Positions 49,594 through 58,790 of a stretch of 64,000 nucleotides of DNA are shown in pieces (position 1 is the stretch's first letter; each line of letters starts with the position of its first letter). Source of the stretch: Streptomyces sp. BK208 (GTDB lineage Bacteria; Actinomycetota; Actinomycetes; Streptomycetales; Streptomycetaceae). The notes beneath the pieces are model-generated. The model had not been told where the DNA came from. It saw nothing but the letters and a program-made list of their open reading frames with translations, and made no database searches. Location: NCBI RefSeq assembly GCF_004364245.1, contig NZ_SOAV01000012.1:1-64000 (forward strand), in the 5' to 3' direction. The position numbers were made by a program, and so were the translations under genes.

Positions 49594-49644
49594 CGCTGCC
49601 CTCGTCATCCCGCTGCCCTCGTCATCCCGCTGCCCTCGTCATCC
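49594..49644. repeat. 17-bp tandem repeat, three perfect copies
   Basis: CGCTGCCCTCGTCATCC is repeated exactly three times (49594-49610, 49611-49627, 49628-49644) in the spacer between the LacI gene and GH31, ending about 28 bp before the GH31 start. Confidence 0.93.
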
Positions 49645-49671
49645 CGCAGGACTCTCCCAGGAGCATGCCTC

Positions 49672-51735
49672 GTGACCCAGCCTGCCCAGACACCGTCCAA
49701 GGTCAGCCTCGCCCAGTCCTCCCCCACCGTCGGCACGCTCCGCGAGCGGGACGGCGCCCTGGAGTGGAGCGGTCGTCAGGAGACCGTCCGGATCGAGCCG
49801 TGGGGCCCCGACGCCGTCCGGGTACGGGCCCGGCTCGGCGGCCCGGTACTGGAGGACCTGCCGGGGGCGCTCGCGGCCGAGGCTCCCGCGACCGAGAGCG
49901 CCGTCAAGATCGAGGACGGGCACGGCTCCCTCACCGTCGGCGCGCTGACCGCGGAGGTCGGCCCCGAGGGGCTGGTGCGTTTCGTGCGCACGGCGGACGG
50001 CGGTGAGCTGCTGGCCGAGGAGCGCGCCCACTTCTGGTGGCCCGGTCCGCGCCTGTACACGGCGGTCGGAGGCGGCCACCACCGGCTGGAGCAGCGTTTC
50101 GCCGCGTACGAGGGCGAGAGGCTGTACGGCCTCGGTCAGCACCAGCACGGCAGGCTCGACCAGAAGGGCCTGGTCGTGGACCTGGTCCAGCGCAACGCCG
50201 AGGTCTCCATACCGGTCCTCACCTCCAGCCGCGGCTACACGCTGTTGTGGAACAACCCGGCGATCGGCCGCGTGGAGCTGGCGCACAACGGCACCCGGTG
50301 GGTCGCCGACTCGGCCCGGCAGATCGACTACTGGATCACCGCCGGAGACCCGGCCGACACCCAGCGCCGCTACAGCGCGGTGACCGGCCGTACGCCGATG
50401 CTGCCGGCCTGGGCGGCGGGCTTCTGGCAGTGCAAGCTGCGCTACCGCACCCAGGACGAACTGCTCGCCGTGGCCCGTGAGTACAAGCGGCGCGGACTGC
50501 CGATCGACGCGATCGTCTGCGACTTCTTCCACTGGACGCATCTGGGTGAGTGGAGGTTCGACCCGGCCGAGTGGCCCGACCCCGCGGCGATGGTCCGTGA
50601 GCTGGACGAGCTGGGCGTCAAGCTGGTCGTCAGCGTCTGGCCTTCGGTGTCGCCGCTGTCCGAGAACCACCCGGTGATGGAACAGCGCGGCCACTTCATC
50701 GGCACCGAGTACGGCCCCCTGGCGCACGCCGACTGGCCGGACAAGGGGGTGGCGTCCACGGTCCAGGTGGCCTTCTACGACGCCACCAACCCCGGGGCCC
50801 GGGAGTTCGTGTGGTCCAAGGTCAAGGAGAACTACCTGGACCCGTACGGCATCACGGCCTTCTGGCTGGACGCCTGCGAGCCGGAGCTGAAGCCGGGGTT
50901 CCCGGAGAACCTGCGCTACTGGGCGGGTCCGGGCCTGGAGGTCGGCAACCTCTACCCGGCCGAGAACGCGCGCACCTTCGACGAGGGACTGCGCGCCTCC
51001 GGCGTGGACGAGGTGATCACCCTCAACCGCTCGGCGTGGGCGGGCAGTCAGCGCCACGGCGCCGCCCTGTGGTCCGGTGACATCGGCACCGACTTCGCGA
51101 CCCTGCGCCGCCAGATCGCCGCGGGTCTCAACACGGCGCTCTCCGGCATCCCCTGGTGGAACACCGACATCGGCGGCTTCCACGGCGGCGACCCGGACGA
51201 CCCGGCCTACCGCGAGGTGCTGGTCCGCTGGTTCCAGTTCGGGGCGCTGTCCCCGCTGATGCGGCTGCACGGCTTCCGCGACCCGGGCATGCCGCTCGGC
51301 CCCGACATGACCGGCGGCCCGAACGAGGTGTGGTCCTACGGCGAGCGGGCCTACCCGATCCTGGAGGAGTACCTGCGGTTGCGCGAGCGGCTCAAGCCGT
51401 ACGTGCTCGACGTCATGCGCGAGGCCCACGAGGAGGGGCTGCCGGTGATGCGGCCGCTGTTCCTGGAGTTCCCCGGGGACGAGGCGGCCTGGGCGGTGGA
51501 CGACGCCTACCTCTTCGGCCGGGACCTGCTGGTGGCGCCGGTGCTGGCGGCGGGCGCGACGGTCCGGACGGCGTATCTCCCGGCGGGGGCGCGCTGGACG
51601 GACGCGTGGACCGGTGAGACGTACGAGGGCGGGGCGGCCGTGACGGTGGACGCGCCGCTGGACCGGATTCCGCTGTTCCTCAGGGACGGCGCCCGGCTGC
51701 CGATCGTGGCGGACGCGGACGCGGACGCGGAGTGA
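49672..51735 (+). CDS. GH31 glycosidase, probable alpha-xylosidase
   Basis: 687 aa. GH31 (beta/alpha)8 enzyme with predicted nucleophile D400 in FWLDACEPE and acid/base D470 in LWSGDIGTDF. The segment after the nucleophile (YWAGPGLEVGNLYPAENARTFDEG) is the pattern of bacterial alpha-xylosidases acting on xyloglucan oligosaccharides, more than of alpha-glucosidases. No signal peptide, so it is cytosolic. The GTG at 49672 has AGGAG with 9-nt spacing. The C-terminus is an odd DADADADAE run. It lies downstream of the LacI gene on the same strand and converges on the GH12 gene. Confidence 0.88.
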   Translation: MTQPAQTPSKVSLAQSSPTVGTLRERDGALEWSGRQETVRIEPWGPDAVRVRARLGGPVLEDLPGALAAEAPATESAVKIEDGHGSLTVGALTAEVGPEGLVRFVRTADGGELLAEERAHFWWPGPRLYTAVGGGHHRLEQRFAAYEGERLYGLGQHQHGRLDQKGLVVDLVQRNAEVSIPVLTSSRGYTLLWNNPAIGRVELAHNGTRWVADSARQIDYWITAGDPADTQRRYSAVTGRTPMLPAWAAGFWQCKLRYRTQDELLAVAREYKRRGLPIDAIVCDFFHWTHLGEWRFDPAEWPDPAAMVRELDELGVKLVVSVWPSVSPLSENHPVMEQRGHFIGTEYGPLAHADWPDKGVASTVQVAFYDATNPGAREFVWSKVKENYLDPYGITAFWLDACEPELKPGFPENLRYWAGPGLEVGNLYPAENARTFDEGLRASGVDEVITLNRSAWAGSQRHGAALWSGDIGTDFATLRRQIAAGLNTALSGIPWWNTDIGGFHGGDPDDPAYREVLVRWFQFGALSPLMRLHGFRDPGMPLGPDMTGGPNEVWSYGERAYPILEEYLRLRERLKPYVLDVMREAHEEGLPVMRPLFLEFPGDEAAWAVDDAYLFGRDLLVAPVLAAGATVRTAYLPAGARWTDAWTGETYEGGAAVTVDAPLDRIPLFLRDGARLPIVADADADAE

Positions 51736-51740
51736 GCGAA

Positions 51741-51764
51741 GGGGCCGGTCCCGGGACCGGCCCC
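51741..51764. terminator. Bidirectional terminator between GH31 and GH12
   Basis: Perfect 24-bp palindrome GGGGCCGGTCCC/GGGACCGGCCCC between two convergent genes, 5 bp after the GH31 stop. It closes both the GH31 unit and the six-gene leftward operon. Confidence 0.82.
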
Positions 51765-51789
51765 TCGGCTGTGGTTCGGCCTGGCGCGG

Positions 51790-52512
51790 TCAGCCGCCGC
51801 TGACGGTCAGGTTGTCGGTGCGGAAGTCCAGGCCGCCGGCGGACGAGGTGATCTCGTAGCCGAACTGCACGTCACCGATGGTCTCGTTGCCCATCCAGCC
51901 CTTGGTGTCCTTGATCCACTTCAGGATCGGGAGGATGTTCACCGTGCCGGCGTCCGAGTCCGAGGTACGCAGGAACGAGAAGACCTCGTTGGCTCCGTTG
52001 TTCCCCTTGTAGACGTTCCAGGTGTGGCCGCCGAGGCTGACGGTCCCCTGCGAGGTGCCGAGGGGGCCGACGGCGCCGTTGTAGTTGACCCAGAGCATGA
52101 TCTCGTAGTCGTAGTCCGTGTCCCAGATGTCGTACGACGTGTTGTACGCGCCGGACGACGGGACCGTGACGTCGTAGGTGCTGGTGAGCGAGGAGAGGGA
52201 CGCGATCGGCTTGTTGATCACCTTCTTGGCGTTCGGGTAGGACTTGATGCCGCCGGTGTTCGGGTGGTCGGCCCAGACGCCCCAGTCGGTACCGGAGTTG
52301 GCCCACACGCACTGGCTGCCGGCTCCGGAGCCCCAGATGTTGTTGTAGAGCGTGTAGCCGTTCAGCGTGGTGTTGCCCCACTGGTCGCAGGAGTTCCAGA
52401 CGGCGGCCTGGGCGGGGGCGGAGGCGAGCCCGACGGTGGCGCCGAGCGCGAGTGCCGGGGCGAGGAGGGCGGTCAGGGTACGCGTGCGGGTGGTGCGGGT
52501 GCGTGGTGCCAT
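51790..52512 (-). CDS. Secreted GH12 endo-beta-1,4-glucanase / xyloglucanase
   Basis: 240 aa. A twin-Arg-poor Sec-type signal peptide at about 1-37 ends AQA/AVW, so it is exported. The GH12 beta-jelly-roll follows, with predicted nucleophile E137 in DYEIMLW and acid/base E220 in DVQFGYEI. The N-terminal WGNTTLNGYTLYNNIWG is a GH12 hallmark. No carbohydrate-binding module. The ATG has AAGGA 8 nt upstream. Last gene of the leftward operon. It is the only secreted enzyme of the locus and so the likely first step in polymer cleavage. GH12 members differ between cellulose and xyloglucan; the neighbours favour xyloglucan. Confidence 0.9.
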   Translation of the reverse strand: MAPRTRTTRTRTLTALLAPALALGATVGLASAPAQAAVWNSCDQWGNTTLNGYTLYNNIWGSGAGSQCVWANSGTDWGVWADHPNTGGIKSYPNAKKVINKPIASLSSLTSTYDVTVPSSGAYNTSYDIWDTDYDYEIMLWVNYNGAVGPLGTSQGTVSLGGHTWNVYKGNNGANEVFSFLRTSDSDAGTVNILPILKWIKDTKGWMGNETIGDVQFGYEITSSAGGLDFRTDNLTVSGG

Positions 52513-52550
52513 GGCGTTTCCTTCCATGGGTGGGGGGACGTGCGCTGGTG

Positions 52551-54770
52551 TCACCGCGCCTCGATGTGGACGACGCGGTCCTCCCCGGCGACGAGGTCGA
52601 GCGGTTCGGCGCCGGAGGGAGTCCTGAGTTCGATGCGGTGGGTGCGGTCCGGGCGCAGGACGGCCCGCGCGCTGCCGTCCGGCGTCCAGGTGAGGTCGAG
52701 CGAGGCCCCGAACCGGGTGCGTACGCCCGCGAGTCGGCCCTGCGGGCAGGAGGCGGGCAGGGCCGGCAGCAGGACCAGCCGGCCGGGGGTGGACTGCACG
52801 AGCATCTCGATGAGCACGGCGGGCAGGGCGTGCGCGGCGTCCGCGTTGTAGACGTCGCGGTGGGGGTAGTGCGCGCTCATCAGGGAGGCGTGGAAGAAGT
52901 CGCCGTCGAGCACCTGGCCGAGGGCGTGGGCGACCCGGGCGCCGTCCCTCAGGCGGGCGGCGACCAGGGCGTGGTGGAGGTGGCCGTGGGCGGAGTCGTT
53001 CTCTGCGCCGCGCAGTTCGAGGGCCCGGCGGGCGGCCTCGGCGAGGTCGGGGGTGTCGTACGGGTTGATCTCGTCGAGGGGCCAGACGCCGTAGAGGTGG
53101 CTGAGGTGGCGGTGTTCGTAGGTGTCCGCCAGGCCGGGCCGCGCCCACTCCGCGAGGGCGCCGTCGGCGTTGACCCGGTGCGGCGGGAGACGGCCGGCGA
53201 GGGCGCGCCAGCCGGCGGCGTGCTCGGGGTGGTGGTCGGCGGCGGTCAGCAGGGCGTGCCGGGCGGCGGAGAGGTCCATGGCCGCGTCGAGGGTGCCCCA
53301 GCTCGCGTTCGCCGGGCGGTTCTCCGGTGAGTAGGAGGGGACGACGACCAGGTGCCCTTCGTCGTCGGTGCGGGTGAGGAAGTCCTCGTAGAAGAGGGCG
53401 ACTTCGGCGAGCGCGGCGGCGGTGCGCGGGTCCCGACCGCCGTAGGTCTCGTCGTGGTCGACGAGAGGCTTGAGCAGCCAGTCGGCGCCCGCGGTCCACA
53501 GGTGCAGCGGGTAGGCGCGGCTGAAGTGGCAGGTGTGGCCGCTCTCGCCGTCGGTGTGCGAGGGCGCGACGACGCCGCGGGCACCGAAGATCTCGCGGGC
53601 GTTGTCCCGCCAGTGCGGGAGCTGGCGGTGGACCAGGGCGGCGTGGGCCTCGGTGACCTCGGGAAGGGCGGCCGCCGCGGCGGAGGCGGTCTGGAGGTTC
53701 AGGTTGGCGTTGGTGGTGAAGGCGCCGGACCAGGCGGTGTTCCAGTCGCCGGTCCACAGGCCGGTGAGGCGGGGCGGGAGCAGGCCGCTCGCCGACAGCA
53801 GGTGGTAGCGGCCTGCGGCGAAGAGCCGCTCAAGCAGGGCCGCGCCGCTGGGCCGGGCGAGCAGCTCGGAGCCGGGCAGGGCGCGTTCTGCGGGGTCGGC
53901 GGCGAGGTCGAGGGTGACGCGGTCGTAGGCGGTGCGGTGGCGGGTCAGGTGCCGGGCGAGGAGGTCGTCGTACGTGGCCGCGTACGGGGTCCGGCCCAGC
54001 AGCTCGCGCAGGGCGCGGCCCTCGGCGACGGTGTCCAGCTCGCCGGTGTGGCGTCGCACCCGGGTCAGCAGCAGCACCTCGGTGGCGCCCTCGACGAGGA
54101 CGCCGGGCGGCACGAGCCGCGTGGTGCCGCCGGTGACGGCGACGAGGGTGACGCCGGTGTAGGAGAGGTCGCTGCCGGGATAGCGGGCGCGCAGGGTGAG
54201 CAGGGCGCCCTCGGGGGTGCGGACGGTGCCGTGGCCGACACCGAGCGCGGCGGGGGCGCCGGGGAGGCGGGGGTCGAGGGACAGGTCGAGGGTGAGGTGC
54301 GGGGCGGTGACGTGCTGGACGATCACGTCGTCGGCGCGGGAGACGAAGACGCGGCTGGTCCAGCCGGCGCGGGCGGCCGTGGTCTCGCCGGTGGTGAAGT
54401 CGACGGCGCGGCGGTAGGCGGCGGGGCGGGTGTCGTCGGCGGGCGGCCTGTCCAGGCGGAGCTGGAAGGCCGGGTGGAAGGGGCGTACCCATTGCAGCGG
54501 GCGGCCGTCGGTGAAGGCCTCGGCGGCGGTGGTGTCGCCGGCCAGCAGACGGTCCTGGAGGGCGGGGAGTCCGGCGGCGAGCGCGGGCGGGCGGCGGTAC
54601 TCGTCGCCGCCGTTCGGACGGACGAGGGTGTGGTGCGTGACGACGACCCGGTCGGCGTGCGGATCGCCGAACACCAGGGCGCCGTGGTGGCCGTTGCCGC
54701 TCAGGAAGGCGTCCTCCCAGCGGGCGGCGGGCTCTGGCTCCCAGGTGCCGTGGACGGGCGTGGTGCTCAT
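52551..54770 (-). CDS. GH95 family glycosidase, probable alpha-L-fucosidase
   Basis: 739 aa. The N-terminal beta domain (WEDAFLSGNGHHGALVFGD) is followed by an (alpha/alpha)6 barrel with TGLWTGDWNTAWSGAFTTNANLNLQT, YLHLWTAGADWL-type and SWGTLDAAMDLSAARH segments, and a catalytic-region ARLRDGARVAH near the C-terminus. GH95 members are mainly alpha-1,2-L-fucosidases, some alpha-L-galactosidases. No signal peptide, so cytosolic. The ATG at 54770 overlaps the GH42 stop (ATGA), and a 24-bp tandem duplication sits at this junction. In xyloglucan it would remove terminal fucose. Confidence 0.84.
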   Translation of the reverse strand: MSTTPVHGTWEPEPAARWEDAFLSGNGHHGALVFGDPHADRVVVTHHTLVRPNGGDEYRRPPALAAGLPALQDRLLAGDTTAAEAFTDGRPLQWVRPFHPAFQLRLDRPPADDTRPAAYRRAVDFTTGETTAARAGWTSRVFVSRADDVIVQHVTAPHLTLDLSLDPRLPGAPAALGVGHGTVRTPEGALLTLRARYPGSDLSYTGVTLVAVTGGTTRLVPPGVLVEGATEVLLLTRVRRHTGELDTVAEGRALRELLGRTPYAATYDDLLARHLTRHRTAYDRVTLDLAADPAERALPGSELLARPSGAALLERLFAAGRYHLLSASGLLPPRLTGLWTGDWNTAWSGAFTTNANLNLQTASAAAAALPEVTEAHAALVHRQLPHWRDNAREIFGARGVVAPSHTDGESGHTCHFSRAYPLHLWTAGADWLLKPLVDHDETYGGRDPRTAAALAEVALFYEDFLTRTDDEGHLVVVPSYSPENRPANASWGTLDAAMDLSAARHALLTAADHHPEHAAGWRALAGRLPPHRVNADGALAEWARPGLADTYEHRHLSHLYGVWPLDEINPYDTPDLAEAARRALELRGAENDSAHGHLHHALVAARLRDGARVAHALGQVLDGDFFHASLMSAHYPHRDVYNADAAHALPAVLIEMLVQSTPGRLVLLPALPASCPQGRLAGVRTRFGASLDLTWTPDGSARAVLRPDRTHRIELRTPSGAEPLDLVAGEDRVVHIEAR

Positions 54771-56761
54771 GGCCTCAGCACCGCCGCGCCGGATGGCCTC
54801 AGCACCGCCGCGCCGTAGCGGCCGAGGGTGATCCGGCCGGTCGCGGTCGTCTCCGTCAGCAGGTCCCGGTGGGTGCCGGTGAGGTCGACGGTGACCGGTT
54901 CGCGGCCGTGGTTGAGCAGGAACAGCAGCGCGCCGCGCCGGACCGCCTCGACGCCGTCCGGGAGTCCGTCGAGCACCGGCCGGACGCCCGCGTCCGCGGC
55001 GACGCGGGCCAGCAGGGCGCGCAGCGCGTCCGGCTCGGGGAGCGTGGAGACGTACCAGGCGCGGCCCTTGCGCAGGACGGCCGGGAGTCCGTCGAGTTCC
55101 CCGCCCTGGTAGGCGAGGGTCTCGTCGGCGGTGCCGTCGGGCTCCAGCTCCTCGGACCACAGGGTGCCGCGCAGGCCGCCCTCGCACGCGGCGCCCTCGC
55201 CCGGCTCAAGCGGCCACCACTCGTGCAGGGTGCGGATGCCGAACAGCTCGCGCAGCCGGGCGTCCATGGCGCCGGGCCGTACCCGGTCGTCCTCGTCGGC
55301 GACACCGGTCAGGAAGCCGCACACGAGGGTGCCGCCGCCGTGCACGTGGGCGAGGAGGTTGTCCACGGCGGCGTCGGTGAGGAGGTAGAGCTGCGGGACG
55401 ACCACGAGCCGGTAGCCGGTCAGGTCGTGCCGGGGGTGGGCGAAGTCGGTGGTGAGGCCGGCCTGCCACAGCGCGCGGTGCCAGGCGCCGAGGACGTCCG
55501 GGTAGTCGACCTCGCGGGAGGGCCGGGCCTCCTGGTCGCCGGCCCACCAGGAGTGCCAGTCGTGCAGGACGGCGACGTCCGCGGGGACCGCGGCGCCGGC
55601 GACGTGCGGGGCGATCCTGGCCAGGTCGGCGCCGAGCTGCTTCACCTCCTGGTACGTACGGCCCCGCTCGCCCGCGTGGGAGACCATCCCGGAGTGGAAC
55701 TTCTCCGCGCCCTGCCGCGACTGGCGCCACTGGAAGTGGCAGACGGCGTCGGCGCCGCGGGCCACCGCCTGGAGCGACCAGAGGCGGTTGAGGCCACGCG
55801 GCTTGGGGTGGTTCACACCGCGCCAGTTGACGGGTCCCGCGGCCTGTTCCATGAGCATCCACGGGCCGCGTGCCTGGGAGCGGGTCATGTCCTGGACGAG
55901 GGCGCCGTGCTGGGCGCCGGACGGGTCGCGGGGGTCGGGGTAGAGGTCGACGGAGACGACGTCCTCCTCCTCGGCCCAGCGCCACGCGTCCTGTCCCGCC
56001 CACAGCGGCATGAAGTTGGTGGTGACCGGGATGTGCGGGGAGTGGCGCCGGACGATGTCGCGCTCGGCGGTGTAGCACTCCAGGAGCATGTCGGAGGTGA
56101 ACCGCCGGAAGTCCAGGACCTGGGCCGGGTTCTTGAGGTAGTGGGTGCGGCGGGACGGCAGGATCTCCGCCCAGTCGCCGTAGCCCTGGCTCCAGAAGGC
56201 GGTGCCCCAGGCGGCGTTGAGGGCGTCGAGAGTGCCGTAGCGGTCCCGCAGCCAGCGGCGGAAGCGGTCGGCGGCCTCGTCGCCGTGGTCGTAGGTGCAG
56301 TACTCGTTGTTGATGTGCCACAGGGTGAGGGCGGGGTGGTGCGCGTAGCGGGCGGCCAGGGCCTCGGTGATGGCGGCGGCGTGGCGGCGGTAGACGGTGC
56401 TGGAGTGCGAGAAGTGCTGCCGGCCGCCCCACCACTCGGTGCGGCCGTCCTCGTCGCGGGGCAGGGTCTCGGGGTGGAGCCGGCCGAGCCACGGCGGGGG
56501 CGAGGCGGTGGGGGTGGCGAGGACGACGCCGATGCCGCTCGCGTGCATCAGGTCCATGAGCCTGTCCAGCCAGGCGAAGTCGTGCACGCCGGGGCGTGGT
56601 TCGAGCTTCGACCAGGAGAAGACGCCGAGGGTGACGGAGTTGACGCCCGCGGCCTTCATCAGGCGGACGTCCTCGGGCCAGGTCTCCTCGGGCCACTGCT
56701 CGGGGTTGTAGTCGCCGCCGTAGAGGATGCGCCGGCCGGTGGCGTCGGACAGGTCCGGCAT
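54767..56761 (-). CDS. GH42 beta-galactosidase
   Basis: 664 aa with the GH42 order: TIM-barrel catalytic domain, trimerisation domain and small C-terminal beta domain. Opening GGDYNPEQWPEETWPEDVRLMKAAGVNSV. Predicted acid/base E153 in WHINNEYC and nucleophile E305 in WMLMEQAAGPVNW. Cytosolic, no signal peptide. The start overlaps the permease stop by one base (TGATG). The C-terminus is duplicated (GAAVLRP twice) by a 24-bp tandem repeat. In xyloglucan breakdown it would remove galactose exposed after defucosylation. Confidence 0.93.
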   Translation of the reverse strand: MPDLSDATGRRILYGGDYNPEQWPEETWPEDVRLMKAAGVNSVTLGVFSWSKLEPRPGVHDFAWLDRLMDLMHASGIGVVLATPTASPPPWLGRLHPETLPRDEDGRTEWWGGRQHFSHSSTVYRRHAAAITEALAARYAHHPALTLWHINNEYCTYDHGDEAADRFRRWLRDRYGTLDALNAAWGTAFWSQGYGDWAEILPSRRTHYLKNPAQVLDFRRFTSDMLLECYTAERDIVRRHSPHIPVTTNFMPLWAGQDAWRWAEEEDVVSVDLYPDPRDPSGAQHGALVQDMTRSQARGPWMLMEQAAGPVNWRGVNHPKPRGLNRLWSLQAVARGADAVCHFQWRQSRQGAEKFHSGMVSHAGERGRTYQEVKQLGADLARIAPHVAGAAVPADVAVLHDWHSWWAGDQEARPSREVDYPDVLGAWHRALWQAGLTTDFAHPRHDLTGYRLVVVPQLYLLTDAAVDNLLAHVHGGGTLVCGFLTGVADEDDRVRPGAMDARLRELFGIRTLHEWWPLEPGEGAACEGGLRGTLWSEELEPDGTADETLAYQGGELDGLPAVLRKGRAWYVSTLPEPDALRALLARVAADAGVRPVLDGLPDGVEAVRRGALLFLLNHGREPVTVDLTGTHRDLLTETTATGRITLGRYGAAVLRPSGAAVLRP
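54769..54816. repeat. 24-bp tandem duplication at the GH42/GH95 junction
   Basis: Two 24-bp units (54769-54792 and 54793-54816) identical except for the last base. They extend GH42 by eight residues while the ATGA start/stop overlap is kept only in the downstream copy. Confidence 0.92.
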
Positions 56762-57732
56762 CAGCCCTTCACCGCCCCGGTGAGCATGCCCTTCTTGAAG
56801 TGGCGCTGGACGAAGGGCGACAGGACGGCGACCGGCAGCAGGGCCATGACCATGACGGCCATCTGCACGGCCAGGCCGGACAGTTCACCGGTCTTGATGG
56901 CCTGGCCGAGGCCGACCGGCGCCTCCTGCTTCTGCACCAGCTGGATCATGACGTTCTGCAGGGGCAGCATGTCCTGGTCGTTCAGGTACAGGGAGGCGTT
57001 GAACCAGGCGCTCCAGTAGCCCACGGCGTAGAACAGCGTGATCACCGCCACCACCGCACGGGACAGCGGCAGCACGATCTGCCACAGGATGCGCAGGTCG
57101 CCGGCGCCGTCGATGCGGGCGCTGTCGGTCAGTTCCTGGGAGATGCCCATGAAGAAGCCCCGCAGCACCAGGATGTTGAAGACGCTGATCGCGCTCGGCA
57201 GGATCAGCGCGAGGTAGCTGTCGGTGAGGCCGAGGGACTGCACCAGCAGGTAGGTGGGGATGAGGCCGGCGCTGAAGAACATCGTGGCGAGCAGCACCAT
57301 GAGGATCCAGCGGTGCCCCAGCGAGCCGCTGCGGGAGAGCCCGTACGCGCACAGCACGGACACCGCCATGGAGAACAGGGTGCCGACGAGGGTGACGCCG
57401 ACGCTGACGATCGCGGCGCGGGTGACCTGGCCGCCGCTGAGCAGCTCCTGGTAGGCGACGAAGGTGATGTCCTTGGGGATCATCACCAGGCCGCCGGCCT
57501 CGTCGATGGCCCTGCGGGTGGACAGGCTGGTGACGACCACGATCCAGAGCGGGAACAGGATGCCCAGGCAGGCCAGGAGCAGCACGAGGCCCTTGCCGGC
57601 CAGTCCGGCCCTGCCGGGCGGCTCCTCCCACACGGGCCGGGGCGGGGCCGCCCACCGGTGCGGGGTGCGCGCCGGTCCGTCGGCCGCGGGGGCGGTCTCG
57701 CGTGCGGCGGTCGCTTCGGGTACGGCGGTCAC
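56761..57732 (-). CDS. CUT1 carbohydrate ABC permease (MalG/YtcP type)
   Basis: 323 aa from the GTG at 57732, which overlaps the previous permease stop by 4 nt (GTGA). A longer reading to 57870 adds residues that merely antisense-read the neighbour. A basic N-terminus and six helices are seen. The EAA loop reads ELTDSARIDGAGDLRILWQIVLPLSRA. The C-terminus VQRHFKKGMLTGAVKG is typical of CUT1 inner permeases. It pairs with the permease at 57729-58763 and the binding protein at 58791. Confidence 0.93.
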   Translation of the reverse strand: MTAVPEATAARETAPAADGPARTPHRWAAPPRPVWEEPPGRAGLAGKGLVLLLACLGILFPLWIVVVTSLSTRRAIDEAGGLVMIPKDITFVAYQELLSGGQVTRAAIVSVGVTLVGTLFSMAVSVLCAYGLSRSGSLGHRWILMVLLATMFFSAGLIPTYLLVQSLGLTDSYLALILPSAISVFNILVLRGFFMGISQELTDSARIDGAGDLRILWQIVLPLSRAVVAVITLFYAVGYWSAWFNASLYLNDQDMLPLQNVMIQLVQKQEAPVGLGQAIKTGELSGLAVQMAVMVMALLPVAVLSPFVQRHFKKGMLTGAVKG

Positions 57733-58763
57733 TTCTTGTACACCCCCTGCTCGCCCATGAGGTGGGCCACCTTGTTGGCCGCGAGGACCAGCCCGAGACT
57801 GATGACGCCCTTGACGAGGCCGGCCGCGGCCGCGTAGCCGAAGTCCTGGTTGCGTACGCCGTTCCACCACACGAAGGTGTCCAGGACCTCGGCGGCGCCC
57901 GGTCCCACGGCGTCGCGTTGCAGGAGGATCTGCTCGAACCCGACGGTCAGGGCGTCACCGACGCGGAGCACCAGGAGCAGGGCGACGACCGGACGCAGGG
58001 CGGGCAGGGTGACGTGCCACATGCGGCGCCACCGGCCCGCGCCGTCCATCGCGGCCGCCTCGTAGAGGTCGGGGCTGACCGAGGCGAGGGCGGCGAGGAA
58101 GACGATGATCCCCCAGCCGGCGTCCTTCCACACGCTCTGCGCGGTGATCAGGAACTTGAAGGTCTCGGGGTCGGTCATGATGTCGAGCCCGTCGTACCCG
58201 TGCTGCCGCAGCAGCTGGGAGAGCAGCCCGGCGCCGCCGAGCAGCTGCTGGAAGACGGCGACCACCAGCACCCACGAGAAGAAGTGCGGCAGGTAGAGGA
58301 TGGCCTGCGAGACCGCGCGCACCCGGGGCCTGACCACGCTGTTGATGAGCAGGGCGAGCAGGATCGGGATGGGGAAGTACAGCAGGAGCTGGAGGACGAA
58401 GAGCACGAGGGTGTTCCGGACCGCGTTCCAGAAGGCGGAGTCCTCGAAGATCCGCTGGAAGTTCTCCAGGCCCACCCACGGGCTGTGCAGGATGGAGACG
58501 ACGCCGTTGTCGCTGAGGTAGGGGTCGTACTCCTGGAAGGCCACCACGTTGCCGAGGATCGGTACGTAGTTGAAGACCAGGAGCAGCACGACGGCCGGCA
58601 GCGTCATCAGCAGCAGGACGCGGTCGCGCCGGAACCTCAGCCGCAGGCTCAGCTTTCCGGCGGCCGGCTTCTTCGATGCCTCCGGGCCGCCGCCCCGCGC
58701 CTTCGGGAGCTTCTTCTTGACTTCGGCCTCGGTGTCGGTCCGAGGCACCGTGCTGTGGGACAC
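57729..58763 (-). CDS. CUT1 carbohydrate ABC permease (LplB type)
   Basis: 344 aa. A charged, lysine-rich N-terminus of about 45 residues precedes six membrane helices. FRRDRVLLLMTLPAVVLLLVFNYVPI is the LplB-type opening. The EAA loop reads DLYEAAAMDGAGRWRRMWHVTLPALRP. It starts 27 bp after the binding-protein stop and overlaps the next permease. The family imports complex oligosaccharides. No ATPase gene is in the locus, so the shared MsiK-type ATPase encoded elsewhere probably powers it. Confidence 0.93.
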   Translation of the reverse strand: MSHSTVPRTDTEAEVKKKLPKARGGGPEASKKPAAGKLSLRLRFRRDRVLLLMTLPAVVLLLVFNYVPILGNVVAFQEYDPYLSDNGVVSILHSPWVGLENFQRIFEDSAFWNAVRNTLVLFVLQLLLYFPIPILLALLINSVVRPRVRAVSQAILYLPHFFSWVLVVAVFQQLLGGAGLLSQLLRQHGYDGLDIMTDPETFKFLITAQSVWKDAGWGIIVFLAALASVSPDLYEAAAMDGAGRWRRMWHVTLPALRPVVALLLVLRVGDALTVGFEQILLQRDAVGPGAAEVLDTFVWWNGVRNQDFGYAAAAGLVKGVISLGLVLAANKVAHLMGEQGVYKK

Positions 58764-58790
58764 GGCGGTTCTCCTTGCCTCGGTACCTGG

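Noticed and set aside
49594..49644. CRISPR-like repeat array
   Set aside because: The 17-bp units are directly adjacent with no spacers and no cas genes nearby.
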